Source: Chloroflexota bacterium (lineage in GTDB: Bacteria; Chloroflexota; Limnocylindria; P2-11E). From it: a DNA stretch of 43,583 nucleotides. The notes under the pieces are model-generated. The model searched no databases and was not told the origin of the DNA. It saw only the letters and a program-made list of their open reading frames with translations. Within the stretch, counting starts at the first letter, position 1. The number at the start of each line of letters is the position of its first letter. The DNA is taken from assembly GCA_005889275.1 (NCBI GenBank), contig VBFI01000048.1, forward strand, positions 1 through 43,583, read 5' to 3'. Made by a program: the position numbers and the translations under genes. Shown piece by piece: positions 32,854 through 41,832 of this stretch.

Positions 32854-33126
32854 TCACCCCCGGCGCTGTCGTGCCCCACCGCCAAGTACGCCGATGTCGG
32901 CGAGCACGCCGAGGATGACCACGAGCACACCGATCCCGTTGAGTCCGCCGAGCTCGTTCTGCGCGATCGCGTACGCGATCGTCGTCCAGGGTAGGAAGAC
33001 GAACCCGAGGAACGGGATGAGAAACGTGTCGAACGCGCGGCTCAGATAGGTAGGGGTGAACACCCACGCGAGGAAGAGCGCGAGGCGCGGCCCGAAGAAC
33101 GCGAGGATCGCGAGGATGCAGCACAC
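32854..33126 (-). CDS. Small conserved-looking membrane protein
   Basis: This 90-residue protein has three hydrophobic segments (about 2-20, 33-55 and 60-78), with a PFLGFVFLPWTTIAYAI core and Gly-rich C-terminal end. Short membrane proteins with an FLPWTT motif are common in actinobacterial and Chloroflexota genomes, usually unannotated; this is from memory. GTG at 33126 is the most likely start because the frame upstream is the mirror of other sequence. Unknown function; same strand as the thioesterase, 32 bp apart. Confidence 0.62.
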   Translation of the reverse strand: MCCILAILAFFGPRLALFLAWVFTPTYLSRAFDTFLIPFLGFVFLPWTTIAYAIAQNELGGLNGIGVLVVILGVLADIGVLGGGARQRRG

Positions 33127-33172
33127 GCGGGCATGGTGGCATAGGGAGTCGCCCCGCGCTCCGCGTGACACC

Positions 33173-33802
33173 ATGGATGTCATGCAGGCGATCGAGGGAG
33201 CGCGGCTCATTCCCGGCGCACGGGTGGCCGATGCGCCGGCGGAGAAGCCGGCCGAGCGCCCGGCCGGCGGTGCCCGGGTTCGTGGGAAAGCGCTCATCTT
33301 CTGGGACCCCAAGATCCCGGGGAAGAAGCTCGACGCGATCGACACGGACCAGATCACGCCCGCCGACGACTGCGTCTCCGAGAGCCTGGACACACTGGAC
33401 GCGCGTTGGAAGGCGGGCTCGTTCCGCCACCTCATGCCTGACTTCCGCGAGCGCGTCCATCGCGGCGAGACCTTCATCGTCGCCGGCGACCGCTTCGCGA
33501 TCGGCAGCTCGCGCGAGATGAGCCCAGCCGGCTTGAAGGGGATCGCCGACGAGGCCGGTCTCGAGATGGTGATCGTGTGCGGCGCCGCGATGGGCGACAT
33601 CTTCCGCCGCAACGCGCTCAACCTGGGGCTTCAAGTCGTGCAGAGCCGCGAGGCGGTGGAGGACGCGCAGGAAGGAGACACGTTCTCCTTCGATCCGGCG
33701 ACGCGCATGCTCACGAACGAGACCCGCGGCAAGACCTACGAGCCTGCCGCGCTCTCGCCGCAGGAAGAGGAGATCCGTCGGAGCGGCGGCATCATCACGG
33801 TC
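33173..33802 (+). pseudogene. LeuD-like swivel domain, N-terminal half of a frame-broken aconitase-family fusion
   Basis: This stretch codes about 210 residues of an aconitase swivel domain: IDTDQITPADDCVSE (about 57-71) and the IGSSREMSP active-site loop (near 110) with the catalytic Ser-Arg. It closes with EEIRRSGGIITV. No stop codon follows. The same frame runs on to 34525 but loses all homology. Dropping one base at 33803 joins it to the LeuC-like frame (ITV then GATLRVYADLLP). The start could be ATG at 33173 or 33182; the first 35 residues are Ala/Pro-rich. I read this as the first part of one LeuD-LeuC fusion of about 632 residues, interrupted either by a sequencing error or by a real mutation. 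Confidence 0.72.
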
Positions 33803-33803
33803 C

Positions 33804-35072
33804 GGCGCGACGCTCCGCGTCTACGCGGACCTGCTCCCCGCCTCCGACGGCACGGCGCCCTTCTCGATCCACACGTTCAACGAGATCACCGGCGGGGACC
33901 TCATCCGGCCGCGGCAGATCGCGATCGCGAACGACCACTTCGTCTTCAACCGGCGCGAGGCCGACGACAAGCAGACCGCGATCGGCAAGGCGTTCGCGGA
34001 CCGTCACGGGGTCAAGCGTCCGTACTACGCGACGCCCGGCGACGGGATCTTCCACTTCTACTTCCCCGAGCAAGGCCTCGTCGTCCCCGGCGCGCTCATC
34101 CCCGGCGCCGATTCGCACAGCCGCGCGTACGGCGCCTATGGCGCGCTGGGCTACGGCGTCGGCTCCACGACGCTCGGCTTCGGCTGGTCGACGGGGTACG
34201 TGTACTTCACCGTCGCGAAGCAGCGCCGCGTCGTCTTCGCGGGCACGCTCCGACCCTGGGTGAGCGGGAAGGACGTCGTCCTGGCGCTCCTCGCGCGGTG
34301 CGGCGCGCAGCAGTCCGGCGGGATGAGCGTCGAGTTCGTCGACCGCGACCGGCAGCTCCCGATGAGCTACCGCAACACGATCGCGAACATGATGGCCGAG
34401 GGCGAGGCGCTGAACGGGATCTTCGCGCCGGACGACACGACCTACGCGTGGTACCGCGAGAAGGGCATGACCGACCTTCCCTACCCGCGCTTCGCGGCCG
34501 GCGAGGATGCGCGGTTCGAGCTTGACGAGACCCTGGATCTCTCCGAGGTGGTCCCGCTCATCGCGAAGCCGTTCAGCCCGGCGAACGCGGTTCCGGCCGC
34601 CGAGGTCGCGCGCGAGCGGATCGTCTTCGACAAGGCGTTCATCGGCTCGTGCACCAACGGCGGCTACGGCGATCTCCTCGAGGCCGCGCTCGTCCTGAGG
34701 GCCGCGCGGACGAAGGGCGCGCAGCGCGCGTCGAAAGAGTTCGTCGTGTTCCCCGGATCGGGCGGGGTGAAGCGGGACATCGAGCGATCCGATCCGCGCC
34801 TCGGCGGCGAGTCCATCGCTGACGTGTTCCGGGCCGCGGGAGCCGAGATCCGCGAATCGTGGTGCGGACCGTGCTTCGGCCAGGGCCCGGACGCCCTCGC
34901 GAAGGGCGAGACCGCGATCACCTCGTTCAACCGCAACTGGGCGAACCGCATGGGGGTGGGCGGCCTCGGGTATCTCGCGAGCCCGGCGGTCGTCGCGTCG
35001 TCGGCGCTGCTCGGCTACATGGGACCGCCGGACGAGCTCGGCATCGAATGGCGCGCGGAGCGGTTCGTCTAG
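33804..35072 (+). pseudogene. LeuC-like catalytic domain, C-terminal half of the frame-broken fusion
   Basis: This part codes about 422 residues of aconitase domains 1-3: GADSHSRAYGAYGALGYGVGSTT (near 105), the cluster ligand GSCTNGGYGDLLEA (about 280) and WCGPCFGQGPDAL (about 353), which together supply the three [4Fe-4S] cysteines. It has no start codon at its homologous N-terminus: the first in-frame start is GTG at 34200, which would delete 132 residues including the first active-site elements. The usual 25-residue N-terminal LeuC segment is also missing, as expected if it continues directly from the LeuD-like domain. A separate, complete leuC-leuD pair lies at 40 kb, so this enzyme probably acts on another 2-hydroxyacid. 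Confidence 0.75.
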
Positions 35073-35089
35073 CGAGCGGGCGACCAGCC

Positions 35090-35120
35090 GTCCGTTCGGC
35101 ACGGACCGTGCGGAATGGAC
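35090..35120. repeat. Interrupted inverted repeat between aconitase-like gene and Pro-rich gene
   Basis: GTCC, TTCGGCACGG, a central A, CCGTGCGGAA and GGAC form 15-nt arms with two mismatches, centred at 35105. It follows the aconitase-like stop (35070-35072) and runs into the next start codon (35115). It could be a terminator hairpin or an operator for the Pro-rich membrane protein. Confidence 0.5.
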
Positions 35121-35567
35121 GGGAGGATGGATGAAAAACCCGCGGCACCCGACGCCGACGCGACCGAGCGTCTCGCCCCGCCGCGCGCGGACGACTCGCC
35201 CGCCCCGGTCGCCGCGGCCGCTCCACCGCCGCCCCCGACCGGTGCGCGCCGACCGGCCGATCGCTGGTCGACCGTTTTCACAGTGTTCGCCGCGCTCGCG
35301 CTCGTCGCGCTCCTGCTGCTCGGTGCGGCGGTCGTCGGCTCGCAACAGGCCGCCGCGCCGGCGACGCCCTCTCCGTCACCGAGTCCGGCGCAGAGCCCTT
35401 CGCCCACGCTTTCGTTCACGGTCGCGCCGCGGACCGTGGCGCCAAGCCCGTCGCCGACCCAGACGCCCGCGCCGACGCCCACAGCCACCCCAAGCCCATC
35501 GAGCGCGTCGCCGCGGCCATCGCCGCCGGCGACGACCACCCCGCCAGCTCCGACGAAGACGCCCTGA
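35115..35567 (+). CDS. Pro/Ser/Thr-rich membrane-anchored protein
   Basis: This 150-residue protein has a cytoplasmic acidic/Pro-rich N-terminus (1-48), one transmembrane helix (about 53-76, VFTVFAALALVALLLLGAAVV) and an extracytoplasmic low-complexity tail of PSPSP/TPTP repeats. It resembles membrane-tethered linkers or cell-surface stalks; no enzymatic domain is present. ATG at 35115 sits in an inverted repeat; ATG at 35127 is an alternative. A strong hairpin follows the stop. No family recognised. Confidence 0.65.
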   Translation: MDGRMDEKPAAPDADATERLAPPRADDSPAPVAAAAPPPPPTGARRPADRWSTVFTVFAALALVALLLLGAAVVGSQQAAAPATPSPSPSPAQSPSPTLSFTVAPRTVAPSPSPTQTPAPTPTATPSPSSASPRPSPPATTTPPAPTKTP

Positions 35568-35573
35568 AGAAGA

Positions 35574-35597
35574 GCCGGCGGCCACCTGGCCGCCGGC
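35574..35597. terminator. Bidirectional hairpin between convergent genes
   Basis: A perfect 11-bp stem (GCCGGCGGCCA / TGGCCGCCGGC) with a CC loop lies 6 bp after the Pro-rich gene stop and 25 bp before the stop of the minus-strand zinc-finger gene. There is no T-run, but the position fits a shared terminator. Confidence 0.7.
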
Positions 35598-35622
35598 GAT
35601 GGTCGGGCGCGATCGACGCTGT

Positions 35623-35766
35623 CTAGCGGCGGGGCTCGCTCGGCGGATAGCCCACGATCGGCTGGCCGCCCTTCTTCCCCGCCCCGTGGATGCGATCGCT
35701 GTGGTCCTGAAGATCGGCGGGCGACTTGAAGCTCTGACCGCAGTCGGTGCATCGCAGGTCTTGCAT
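35623..35766 (-). CDS. 47-residue C2H2 zinc-finger protein
   Basis: A single classical-looking zinc finger fills most of this small protein: CTDCGQSF (Cys pair) with the hydrophobic Leu and HSDRIH (His pair) spaced C-x2-C-x12-H-x4-H. A Lys/Gly-rich tail follows (GKKGG, then a Pro-rich end). Short bacterial C2H2 proteins exist (for example the Ros group, though those are longer); here the finger is near the N-terminus. The ATG at 35766 has a good site (AAAGGAG, 9 bp upstream), which excludes longer forms. Function unknown; it may bind nucleic acid or protein. Confidence 0.72.
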   Translation of the reverse strand: MQDLRCTDCGQSFKSPADLQDHSDRIHGAGKKGGQPIVGYPPSEPRR

Positions 35767-35828
35767 CGCGGCATGCTCCTTTCGCGCGCGTCCACCCGCT
35801 GCATCAGGGGTGCCTCGGCGACGCACGC

Positions 35829-36755
35829 TCACTTGCCTCGCAGGGAGGCAACGATGGGCGCGAACGCTTCCATCGCGCCCGCGGGCAGCGCGACATAGCT
35901 GACCCCCGTCCGCTCGCGGCGCGCGATGAGCTCCTCAGCGATCGACGCGCGCGATCCGTACAGAAAGAACGGCGTTTGCACGAGCGCGGTCGCGGCGGCC
36001 TTCAGCCGCGCGGCGAGCGCGGCGACGAGCGACTGGCGCGCGTTGGTGACCTGCGCGTCGAAGACGATGACGTTGAGCTCGAGGCCGGCGAAGCGCTCGG
36101 CGGCCGCCCGCCGGAGGCGCGCGACGCGACGCTCGAGCGATCCCTCGGTCACCGAGTCGAGCCGAGGCCCGCCCTTTCGGTTCACGCGCGGGGCGAGCGC
36201 GACGATCTGCGCCTCGCGCGCCGCGATCATCAACATCCGTGGTCCGCCTCCGCCGACCATGATCGGCGGATGCGGCCGCTGCACCGGACGGGGCAGGACG
36301 CGAGCCTCACTCAGCCGGTAGTGAGTCCCGCGATGGGTCACCGTCTCCTCGGTCCACAGGCGCTTGATGATGCCGATCGCCTCTTCCATCCGATCGACGC
36401 GGACCTTCGGCGGGTCGTACGCGATTCCGAGTTGCGCGTAGTCGCGGGTGTTCCAGCCCGCGCCGAGACCGAACTCGAGCCGGCCGCCGGACAAGAAGTC
36501 GAGCGTCGCGGCCTCCTTCGCGAGCATCACCGGGTTGCGGTAGTCGTTGTCGAAGACGAAGCTCCCGATCCGCAGCGTCGTCGTCGCGTCGGCGGCAGCG
36601 GTGAGCGCCGGGATCGGCGCGAGCTGATCGGTGAGGTGATCGGGCATGAAGAGCGTGTCGTAGCCGAACGCCTCGGCGCGGCGGGCGATCTCTCGCCAGT
36701 GGTCCGCCGAGCGGCCACGCGAGGCCATCGCCGCGAAACGGAAGGGTCGGACCAC
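35829..36755 (-). CDS. LLM-class F420-dependent oxidoreductase
   Basis: This 308-residue luciferase-like TIM-barrel protein has the FRFAAMASRGRSADHWREIARRAEAFGYDTLFMPDHL opening split across the first two strands, the GGRLEFGLGAGWN loop (about 105-117) and the PPIMVGGGGPRMLMIAA phosphate-binding region (about 172-188). The pattern fits the TIGR03621-type family predicted to use coenzyme F420. The GTG at 36755 is chosen because it directly precedes RPFRF, the family N-terminus. The substrate is unknown. It is the second F420-type protein in the window. It stands 71 bp downstream of the lactonase-like propeller gene on the same strand. Confidence 0.84.
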   Translation of the reverse strand: MVRPFRFAAMASRGRSADHWREIARRAEAFGYDTLFMPDHLTDQLAPIPALTAAADATTTLRIGSFVFDNDYRNPVMLAKEAATLDFLSGGRLEFGLGAGWNTRDYAQLGIAYDPPKVRVDRMEEAIGIIKRLWTEETVTHRGTHYRLSEARVLPRPVQRPHPPIMVGGGGPRMLMIAAREAQIVALAPRVNRKGGPRLDSVTEGSLERRVARLRRAAAERFAGLELNVIVFDAQVTNARQSLVAALAARLKAAATALVQTPFFLYGSRASIAEELIARRERTGVSYVALPAGAMEAFAPIVASLRGK

Positions 36756-36826
36756 CGGACCGAGGCTAGAGCGCCGGACGCCGCCGCGACGCCGACGTGG
36801 CGCCGCGGCAGCGATCCGGCGACGGG

Positions 36827-37942
36827 TTACCGAGCGGCGAGTCCGCCCGCGCCCATGAGGATGTTCGTCGCGCCGGCGACCGCGGTGAGGCTTCCGTCCG
36901 CGGCCACGCGGTATGCGCCGATCGAGTGGGTGAACGACTGGAGCACGTAGAGGAACCGGCCGTTCTCGCTCATCGCGAGATCGAGCGGGTGGGTACCGGC
37001 GGCGTAGGCCGCCTGCCCCTCGCTCAGGGTGATCGCGCCGTCGCGATCCACGGCGTAGAGCGAGATGGAGTCGCTCGCGGCGTTCGCGGTGTAGACGAAC
37101 CGCCCGTCCTTGCTCACGGCGGCCCAGCACGCGGCCATCTGCGTCGTGCCGACCGAGGGGCTGACCAGGGTCAGCGTCCCATCGTTCGCGATCCGGTACG
37201 AGGAGGTCGCCGAGAGACCGGCTGGAGCGCCGGCGGCCTCGGTCACGAAGATCTCGCCGTGACGGCCCGCGGCGAACCCGAAGGGCGTGCTGCCCGACGA
37301 GGCGTAGCTGTGCGGGGCGCCGGCGACGCCGTCCTCGTCGACGGCGATCGTCGAGATCGTGCTGCTCGCCTTCATCGTCACGACCAGGGCGCGGCCGCTG
37401 CTCGTGAACGAGACCTCCGCCGGTCCGCTGCCGGAGAGCGTGCGGGTCGAGCCGACGATCGGCGAGAGGTCGCCCTCGTGTCCGATCGAGAACCCGCTCA
37501 CGTTGGCGGGGGCGCCGGCGTTGAGGGCGTAGACCGTCTTCCCTGATGTGGTGACGCTGATCGGGTTCGTCCCACCGGACGCGGTGCGGCCGACGAGCGT
37601 GAGGGCACCGTCACCGACGGCGAAGGTCGCGATGTCGCTGGAACCCGCGTCGACGACGAAGAGCCAGCGCCCGTTCTGACTCAGCGTGACGGCGCCCTGT
37701 GACCCGAGGCCGACACCAGACCCAAGCCCGCCGGTCGGGTACGAGCCGGCCGCCGTCAGGGTGCCGTCGTCGGCGCGCCTGAACGCGAGGACCGCGTTGC
37801 CCGAAGCGGCGTTGGTTTGCGTGTAGACGGCGCCGCTACCGTCCTGGTCCTCGGCGGCGAAAGCGGTCGCTCCCGCGAAGGCCGTGGTGATGAGCGCGAA
37901 GGCCGCGACGATCGTGAGAAATCGCGCGATGAGGTGTGTCAT
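36827..37942 (-). CDS. Exported lactonase-type seven-bladed beta-propeller
   Basis: This 371-residue protein has a signal peptide (about 1-30, ending AFAAED) and repeated blades with the pattern S-x-NGRWLFVVD / SGKTVYALNAG / DGRFVYTANAASDSISLYAVD / ENGRFLYVLQSFTHSIGAYRV. These are typical of the 6-phosphogluconolactonase-like Lactonase_7-beta family. Many secreted members have no proven lactonase activity and may bind ligands. ATG at 37942 has GGAGGATC about 9 bp upstream. It lies 78 bp downstream of the histidine-kinase gene on the same strand and may be part of its regulon. Confidence 0.8.
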   Translation of the reverse strand: MTHLIARFLTIVAAFALITTAFAGATAFAAEDQDGSGAVYTQTNAASGNAVLAFRRADDGTLTAAGSYPTGGLGSGVGLGSQGAVTLSQNGRWLFVVDAGSSDIATFAVGDGALTLVGRTASGGTNPISVTTSGKTVYALNAGAPANVSGFSIGHEGDLSPIVGSTRTLSGSGPAEVSFTSSGRALVVTMKASSTISTIAVDEDGVAGAPHSYASSGSTPFGFAAGRHGEIFVTEAAGAPAGLSATSSYRIANDGTLTLVSPSVGTTQMAACWAAVSKDGRFVYTANAASDSISLYAVDRDGAITLSEGQAAYAAGTHPLDLAMSENGRFLYVLQSFTHSIGAYRVAADGSLTAVAGATNILMGAGGLAAR

Positions 37943-38020
37943 GGTCTGTCGATCCTCCAGCTCGGGATACCGAGCGGACCCGAGACTCACCGCCGCGTGC
38001 GACGGCCCGATGACGGACTG

Positions 38021-39091
38021 TTATGCGGCTGTCATGGCCGCGGGAACGCGGAACCACACGCGCGTGAGACCGCCGGCCGACTCGACGCCCACGCGGCCAC
38101 CGCCGAGCTCGACCAGCTGCTTCACGATCGCGAGCCCGATGCCCGCGCCGCCACGGGCCCGATCGCGCGACTTCTCGACGCGGTAGAAGCGCTCGAAGAC
38201 GTGCGGGAGATCGGCCGACGGGATTCCGTCGCCCGTGTTGCTCACGGTGACGACGACCTCGCCGTCATCGGTCTCCGCGGAGACGGTCACCTCGCCGCGC
38301 TCCGGCGTGTACCGCACGGCGTTCTGGAGCAGGTTGGCGAGGACCTGCGCGAGGTGGTCCGGATTCGCGCGCGCGGCGAGCCCGTCAGGGACGCGGACGG
38401 CGAGCGCGATGCGCTGGCGTTCGAAGCTGGGCAGCGCGAGCTCGACGGCCATCTCGATCGCCTGCCGGAGATCGACCGCCTCGAGCGGCGGGTCTCGGTC
38501 ACGGTCGCCGACCGCGAGCTCGTCGAGCGAGCGCGCGAGCCGGACGAGCCGGTCCGCCTCCTCGCGGAGCGAGGCGAACGTCTCCGCGGAAGGCGCGACG
38601 ACGCCGTCGCGCAGCGCCTCGAGGTATCCGACCAGGTTGGTGAGCGGCGTGCGCAGCTCGTGAGCGGCGTTCGCGACGAACTCGGCGCGAAGCCGTTCCT
38701 GCTCCTCCAGACGCGCGGCCATGAGGTTGAAAGACGTCGCGAGCGACGAGATCTCGCGCGGTCCCGCGATGGGCACGCGGACGTCGCGTGCTCCGTCGGC
38801 CATGCGGCGCGCCGCCTCGGTGATGCCGCGGAGCGGGGCGGAGAGCCAACGGGCGAGGAGGACCGCGAGCAACACGCTCCCCACGACCCCGGCGAAGACC
38901 GCGACGATGAAAAAGCCCGCGACGCTCTGATCGAACATCGCGCGGGCGTCATCCACCGCGGTACCGTGCTCGATCATGAGCTGCTGGAACGATGCCGACG
39001 CGAAGACGAGGACACCGACGACGATGACGACGACCGCGGCGGCCGTCACCGCGATCGAGGCGAGCGCGATGCGCACGGCCATGGTCCTCAC
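38021..39091 (-). CDS. Sensor histidine kinase with HAMP domain
   Basis: This 356-residue kinase has TM1 (about 5-33), a short extracytoplasmic loop of only about 25 residues (34-57), TM2 (58-82) and a HAMP linker (81-135). The dimerisation helix carries NAAHELRTPL with the phospho-acceptor His144. The catalytic ATPase domain has N (LLQNAVRY), G1 (NTGDGIP) and G2 (GGAGIGLAIVKQL) boxes. The tiny loop suggests sensing of membrane or envelope state rather than a soluble ligand. Its GTG overlaps the response-regulator stop (GTGA); an ATG at 39082 is an alternative start. Confidence 0.9.
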   Translation of the reverse strand: MRTMAVRIALASIAVTAAAVVVIVVGVLVFASASFQQLMIEHGTAVDDARAMFDQSVAGFFIVAVFAGVVGSVLLAVLLARWLSAPLRGITEAARRMADGARDVRVPIAGPREISSLATSFNLMAARLEEQERLRAEFVANAAHELRTPLTNLVGYLEALRDGVVAPSAETFASLREEADRLVRLARSLDELAVGDRDRDPPLEAVDLRQAIEMAVELALPSFERQRIALAVRVPDGLAARANPDHLAQVLANLLQNAVRYTPERGEVTVSAETDDGEVVVTVSNTGDGIPSADLPHVFERFYRVEKSRDRARGGAGIGLAIVKQLVELGGGRVGVESAGGLTRVWFRVPAAMTAA

Positions 39092-39798
39092 CCGGTCATC
39101 ACCGCCCGATAGCCGGTGCCCCTGACCGTCGCGACGTAACGGGGCCGCTCGGATCGGTCGCCGAGCTTGTCGCGGAGCCGGCCGATGTAGACGTCGACCG
39201 TGCGGTCGAGGGTCTCGGTCGTGTCGTGGCCATAGAGCGCGTCGAGCAGCGCGTCGCGCGAGAGGACCCGCCCTTCGGCCTCGACGAGCGCGACGAGGAG
39301 GCGCAGCTCCGCCGCCGTGAGCGGCAGCATGTCGGCGCCGCGGCGGACCTGATGACGCTCGCGATCGATCTCGAGGTCGGCGAAGCGAAGCGGCCCCCGC
39401 GGCCTGCCGGGACGCGAGCGCCGCAGGATCGCCTTCACGCGAACGACGAGCTCGGCGGGCGAGAAGGGCTTCGGCAGGTAGTCGTCCGCGCCCTCCGAGA
39501 GCCCCTGAATGCGGTCGGCGACCGCGCTGCGCGCCGAGAGCATGAGGATCGGCGTGTCCGAATCCTCGCGCACGCGCCGCGCGACGGTCATCCCGTCGAC
39601 CTCGGGGAGCATGAGGTCGAGGACGATGAGTCGCATCGCGCGCTCGCGGATCGCGTTCAGCGCGGCGCGGCCGTCGGCGGCGGTCACGACGGCGAATCCT
39701 TCCCGCTCGAGATACGCGCGCACGAGCTGGACGATCTTCGGATCGTCGTCAACGACGAGGATCGGTGGCTCTTCGGCTCTGCTCGCGATCAGCTCCAC
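39088..39798 (-). CDS. OmpR-family response regulator
   Basis: This 236-residue regulator has a receiver domain with the acidic pocket DDD at 17-19, phospho-acceptor Asp61 (LDLMLPEVDG) and the conserved Lys in YLPKPFSP. A winged-helix DNA-binding domain follows (about 138-234: LPLTAAELRLLVALVEAEGRVLSRDALLDALYG and DVYIGRLRDKLG). The GTG start at 39798 directly precedes the receiver strand. It is co-translated with the downstream sensor kinase. A propeller protein follows them on the same strand and is a candidate target. Confidence 0.9.
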   Translation of the reverse strand: MELIASRAEEPPILVVDDDPKIVQLVRAYLEREGFAVVTAADGRAALNAIRERAMRLIVLDLMLPEVDGMTVARRVREDSDTPILMLSARSAVADRIQGLSEGADDYLPKPFSPAELVVRVKAILRRSRPGRPRGPLRFADLEIDRERHQVRRGADMLPLTAAELRLLVALVEAEGRVLSRDALLDALYGHDTTETLDRTVDVYIGRLRDKLGDRSERPRYVATVRGTGYRAVMTG

Positions 39799-39841
39799 TA
39801 GGCAGAGTGTCGACCGCGATTGTGACGTTTGCGCGACACGG

Positions 39842-40429
39842 CTAACGGACCTTCGGCAGCCACTCCGGACGCTTCTTCTCGTACGCGGTGATATCGGCCT
39901 CACGCAGGAGCGTGACCGCGATGTCGTCGAGTCCCGCGAGGAGGCGCGAGCGCGCATGGTCATCGAGCGCGAACGGGGCGCGGAGGCCGGGGGCGGTCAC
40001 GAGCCGCTGCTCGACGTCCACCGCGATCTCCGTCGCCGGGTCCGCGCGGACCGCGTCGACGAGCCGCGTCACGATCGCCTCCGCGAGCTCCACCGGGACG
40101 AGGCCGTTCGCCAGGGCGTTGCTCTTGAAGATGTCCGCGAAGCGCGGCGCGATGACCGCGCGGAACCCGGCTTCGCGGAGAGCCCACACGGCGTGCTCGC
40201 GCGACGACCCCGAGCCGAAGTTCGCGCCGGCGAGGAGGATCGACGCCCCGTCGTAGCGGGCGTCGTTCATGACGAACCCCGGATCGCGGCGCCACGCCTC
40301 GAACAGACCCGCGGCGTACCCGGTCCGACCGAGGCGCTTCAGCCAGTGGCTCGGGATGATCTGGTCGGTGTCGACGTCCGCGCGCGCGAGCGGCAACGCC
40401 CGCCCGACGACGTGCCTTACGGGTTCCAT
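39842..40429 (-). CDS. leuD: 3-isopropylmalate dehydratase small subunit
   Basis: This 195-residue protein is the swivel domain that pairs with LeuC to interconvert 2- and 3-isopropylmalate in leucine synthesis. It has DVDTDQIIPSHWLK (18-31) and the active-site loop GSGSSREHAVWAL. The ATG overlaps the leuC stop (TAATG on the minus strand). Length and motifs are standard for bacterial LeuD. The frame continues open upstream of 40429 but there it only mirrors leuC. It is the last gene of the run, 44 bp upstream of the response-regulator start on the same strand. Confidence 0.9.
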   Translation of the reverse strand: MEPVRHVVGRALPLARADVDTDQIIPSHWLKRLGRTGYAAGLFEAWRRDPGFVMNDARYDGASILLAGANFGSGSSREHAVWALREAGFRAVIAPRFADIFKSNALANGLVPVELAEAIVTRLVDAVRADPATEIAVDVEQRLVTAPGLRAPFALDDHARSRLLAGLDDIAVTLLREADITAYEKKRPEWLPKVR

Positions 40430-41817
40430 TACAGGTCCGACGGCAACGCGAAATGGCCGGCGATCGCGGTCGCCGCGGCCACCGCCGGCGAGACCAGGTG
40501 CGTTCGGCCGCCCGGGCCCTGGCGCCCCTCGAAGTTGCGGTTCGACGTGGACGCGCACCGTTCGCCCGGCCGCAGCACGTCGGGGTTCATCCCGAGGCAC
40601 ATCGAGCATCCGGCGTCGCGCCACTCGAAGCCGGCCTCGCGAAAGATCCGATCGAGGCCCTCGCGTTCCGCGTCCGCCTTCACGCGCATGGACCCAGGGA
40701 CGACGAGCGCCCGCAGACCCGGCTTCACGCGCCGTCCGCGGACCACTTCGCTCGCGGTCCGGAGATCCTCGAGCCGCGCGTTCGTGCACGACCCGATGAA
40801 GACCGCGTCCACGGCGATCTCACGGACCGGTGTCCCGGGCCGCAGCTCCTGATACCGGAGCGCGCGCGCCGCGGCCTCCCGGTTGGCGTCGGCGCCGAAG
40901 GTGTCGGGCGATGGGACGCGCTCGTCGATCGTCACCGACTGCGCGGGGTTCGTCCCCCAAGTCACGTACGGACGCAGGGTCGTGGCATCGATCGTCACCT
41001 CTCGGTCGAAGCGGGCATCGTCGTCGGAGGGGAGCGCGCGCCACTCGTCGAGGGCCAGCTCCCAGAGCGGCCCCTTCGGCGCGTACGGTCGGCCCGCGAG
41101 CCACGCGAACGTGACCTCGTCCGGCGCGACGATCCCCGCGCGCGCGCCCGCCTCGATCGACATGTTGCAGATCGTCATGCGGCCCTCCAGCGAGAGCGCG
41201 CGGATCGTCGAGCCCCGGTACTCGATCACCGTGCCGGCCCCTCCCGCCGTGCCGATCCGGGCGATGATCCCGAGGATCACGTCCTTCGCCGAACACTCCG
41301 GCGGAAGGGCGCCGTTCACCGAGACCGCCATGGCGCCGGGTCGCTTCTGCCAGATCGTCTGCGTCGCGAGGACGTGCTCGATCTCGCTCGTCCCGATCCC
41401 CCACGCGAGCGCACCGAGCGCACCGTGCGTCGACGTATGGCTGTCGCCGCAGACGATCGTCATCCCGGGCTGCGTGAGACCGAGCTGCGGCGAGATGACG
41501 TGAACGATGCCTTGATCGGGATCGCCCATCGGAAAGCAGCGGATCCCGAACTCACGCGCGTTCTGGGCCATCGCCTCTATCTGTCGGGCGGAGATCTCCT
41601 CAGGCGCGGCGTCGTTCGTGGGAACGTTGTGATCCATCGTGGCGAGCGTGAGCTCGGGCCGGCGCAGTGGCCGTTTCGCGAGGCGGAGCCCCTCGAATGC
41701 CTGCGGGCTCGTGACCTCATGGACGAGATGAAGGTCGACGTAGAGCAGATCGGGCTCGCCTTCGGCCCGGCGGACGACGTGCCGCTCCCAGACCTTCTGC
41801 GAGAGCGTGCTGCCCAT
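40429..41817 (-). CDS. leuC: 3-isopropylmalate dehydratase large subunit
   Basis: This 462-residue aconitase-family subunit has [23 protein letters not shown] (about 128-150), [14 protein letters not shown] (near 344) and [11 protein letters not shown] (about 407-417), together giving the three [4Fe-4S] cysteine ligands. It isomerises 2-isopropylmalate with LeuD. The N-terminus [15 protein letters not shown] is family-typical. The start is 16 bp from the end of the MoaD-aminotransferase fusion gene upstream on the same strand, so the three genes are probably co-transcribed. Unlike the frame-broken LeuD-LeuC fusion at 33.2 kb, this copy has the standard two-gene layout. Confidence 0.92.
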   Translation of the reverse strand: MGSTLSQKVWERHVVRRAEGEPDLLYVDLHLVHEVTSPQAFEGLRLAKRPLRRPELTLATMDHNVPTNDAAPEEISARQIEAMAQNAREFGIRCFPMGDPDQGIVHVISPQLGLTQPGMTIVCGDSHTSTHGALGALAWGIGTSEIEHVLATQTIWQKRPGAMAVSVNGALPPECSAKDVILGIIARIGTAGGAGTVIEYRGSTIRALSLEGRMTICNMSIEAGARAGIVAPDEVTFAWLAGRPYAPKGPLWELALDEWRALPSDDDARFDREVTIDATTLRPYVTWGTNPAQSVTIDERVPSPDTFGADANREAAARALRYQELRPGTPVREIAVDAVFIGSCTNARLEDLRTASEVVRGRRVKPGLRALVVPGSMRVKADAEREGLDRIFREAGFEWRDAGCSMCLGMNPDVLRPGERCASTSNRNFEGRQGPGGRTHLVSPAVAAATAIAGHFALPSDL

Positions 41818-41832
41818 GCGCTCGAGTATCGG

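Noticed and set aside
32854-33634. Long minus-strand proteins of 255 and 431 residues running up to about 33630
   Set aside because: Their upstream halves are antisense to the LeuD-like domain; only the C-terminal parts (membrane protein and thioesterase) look real.
33804-34525. Continuation of the LeuD-like frame to 34525
   Set aside because: After 33803 the frame codes only Arg/His/Pro-rich sequence, while the neighbouring frame has strong LeuC homology.
34200-35072. A stand-alone LeuC-like gene starting with GTG at 34200
   Set aside because: Homology extends about 130 codons upstream in the same frame, including the GADSHS motif, so this GTG is internal.
35390-35560. A DNA tandem repeat in the Pro-rich gene
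   Set aside because: The Pro-Ser-Thr-rich codons look repetitive but show no exact repeat unit; it is low-complexity protein coding.
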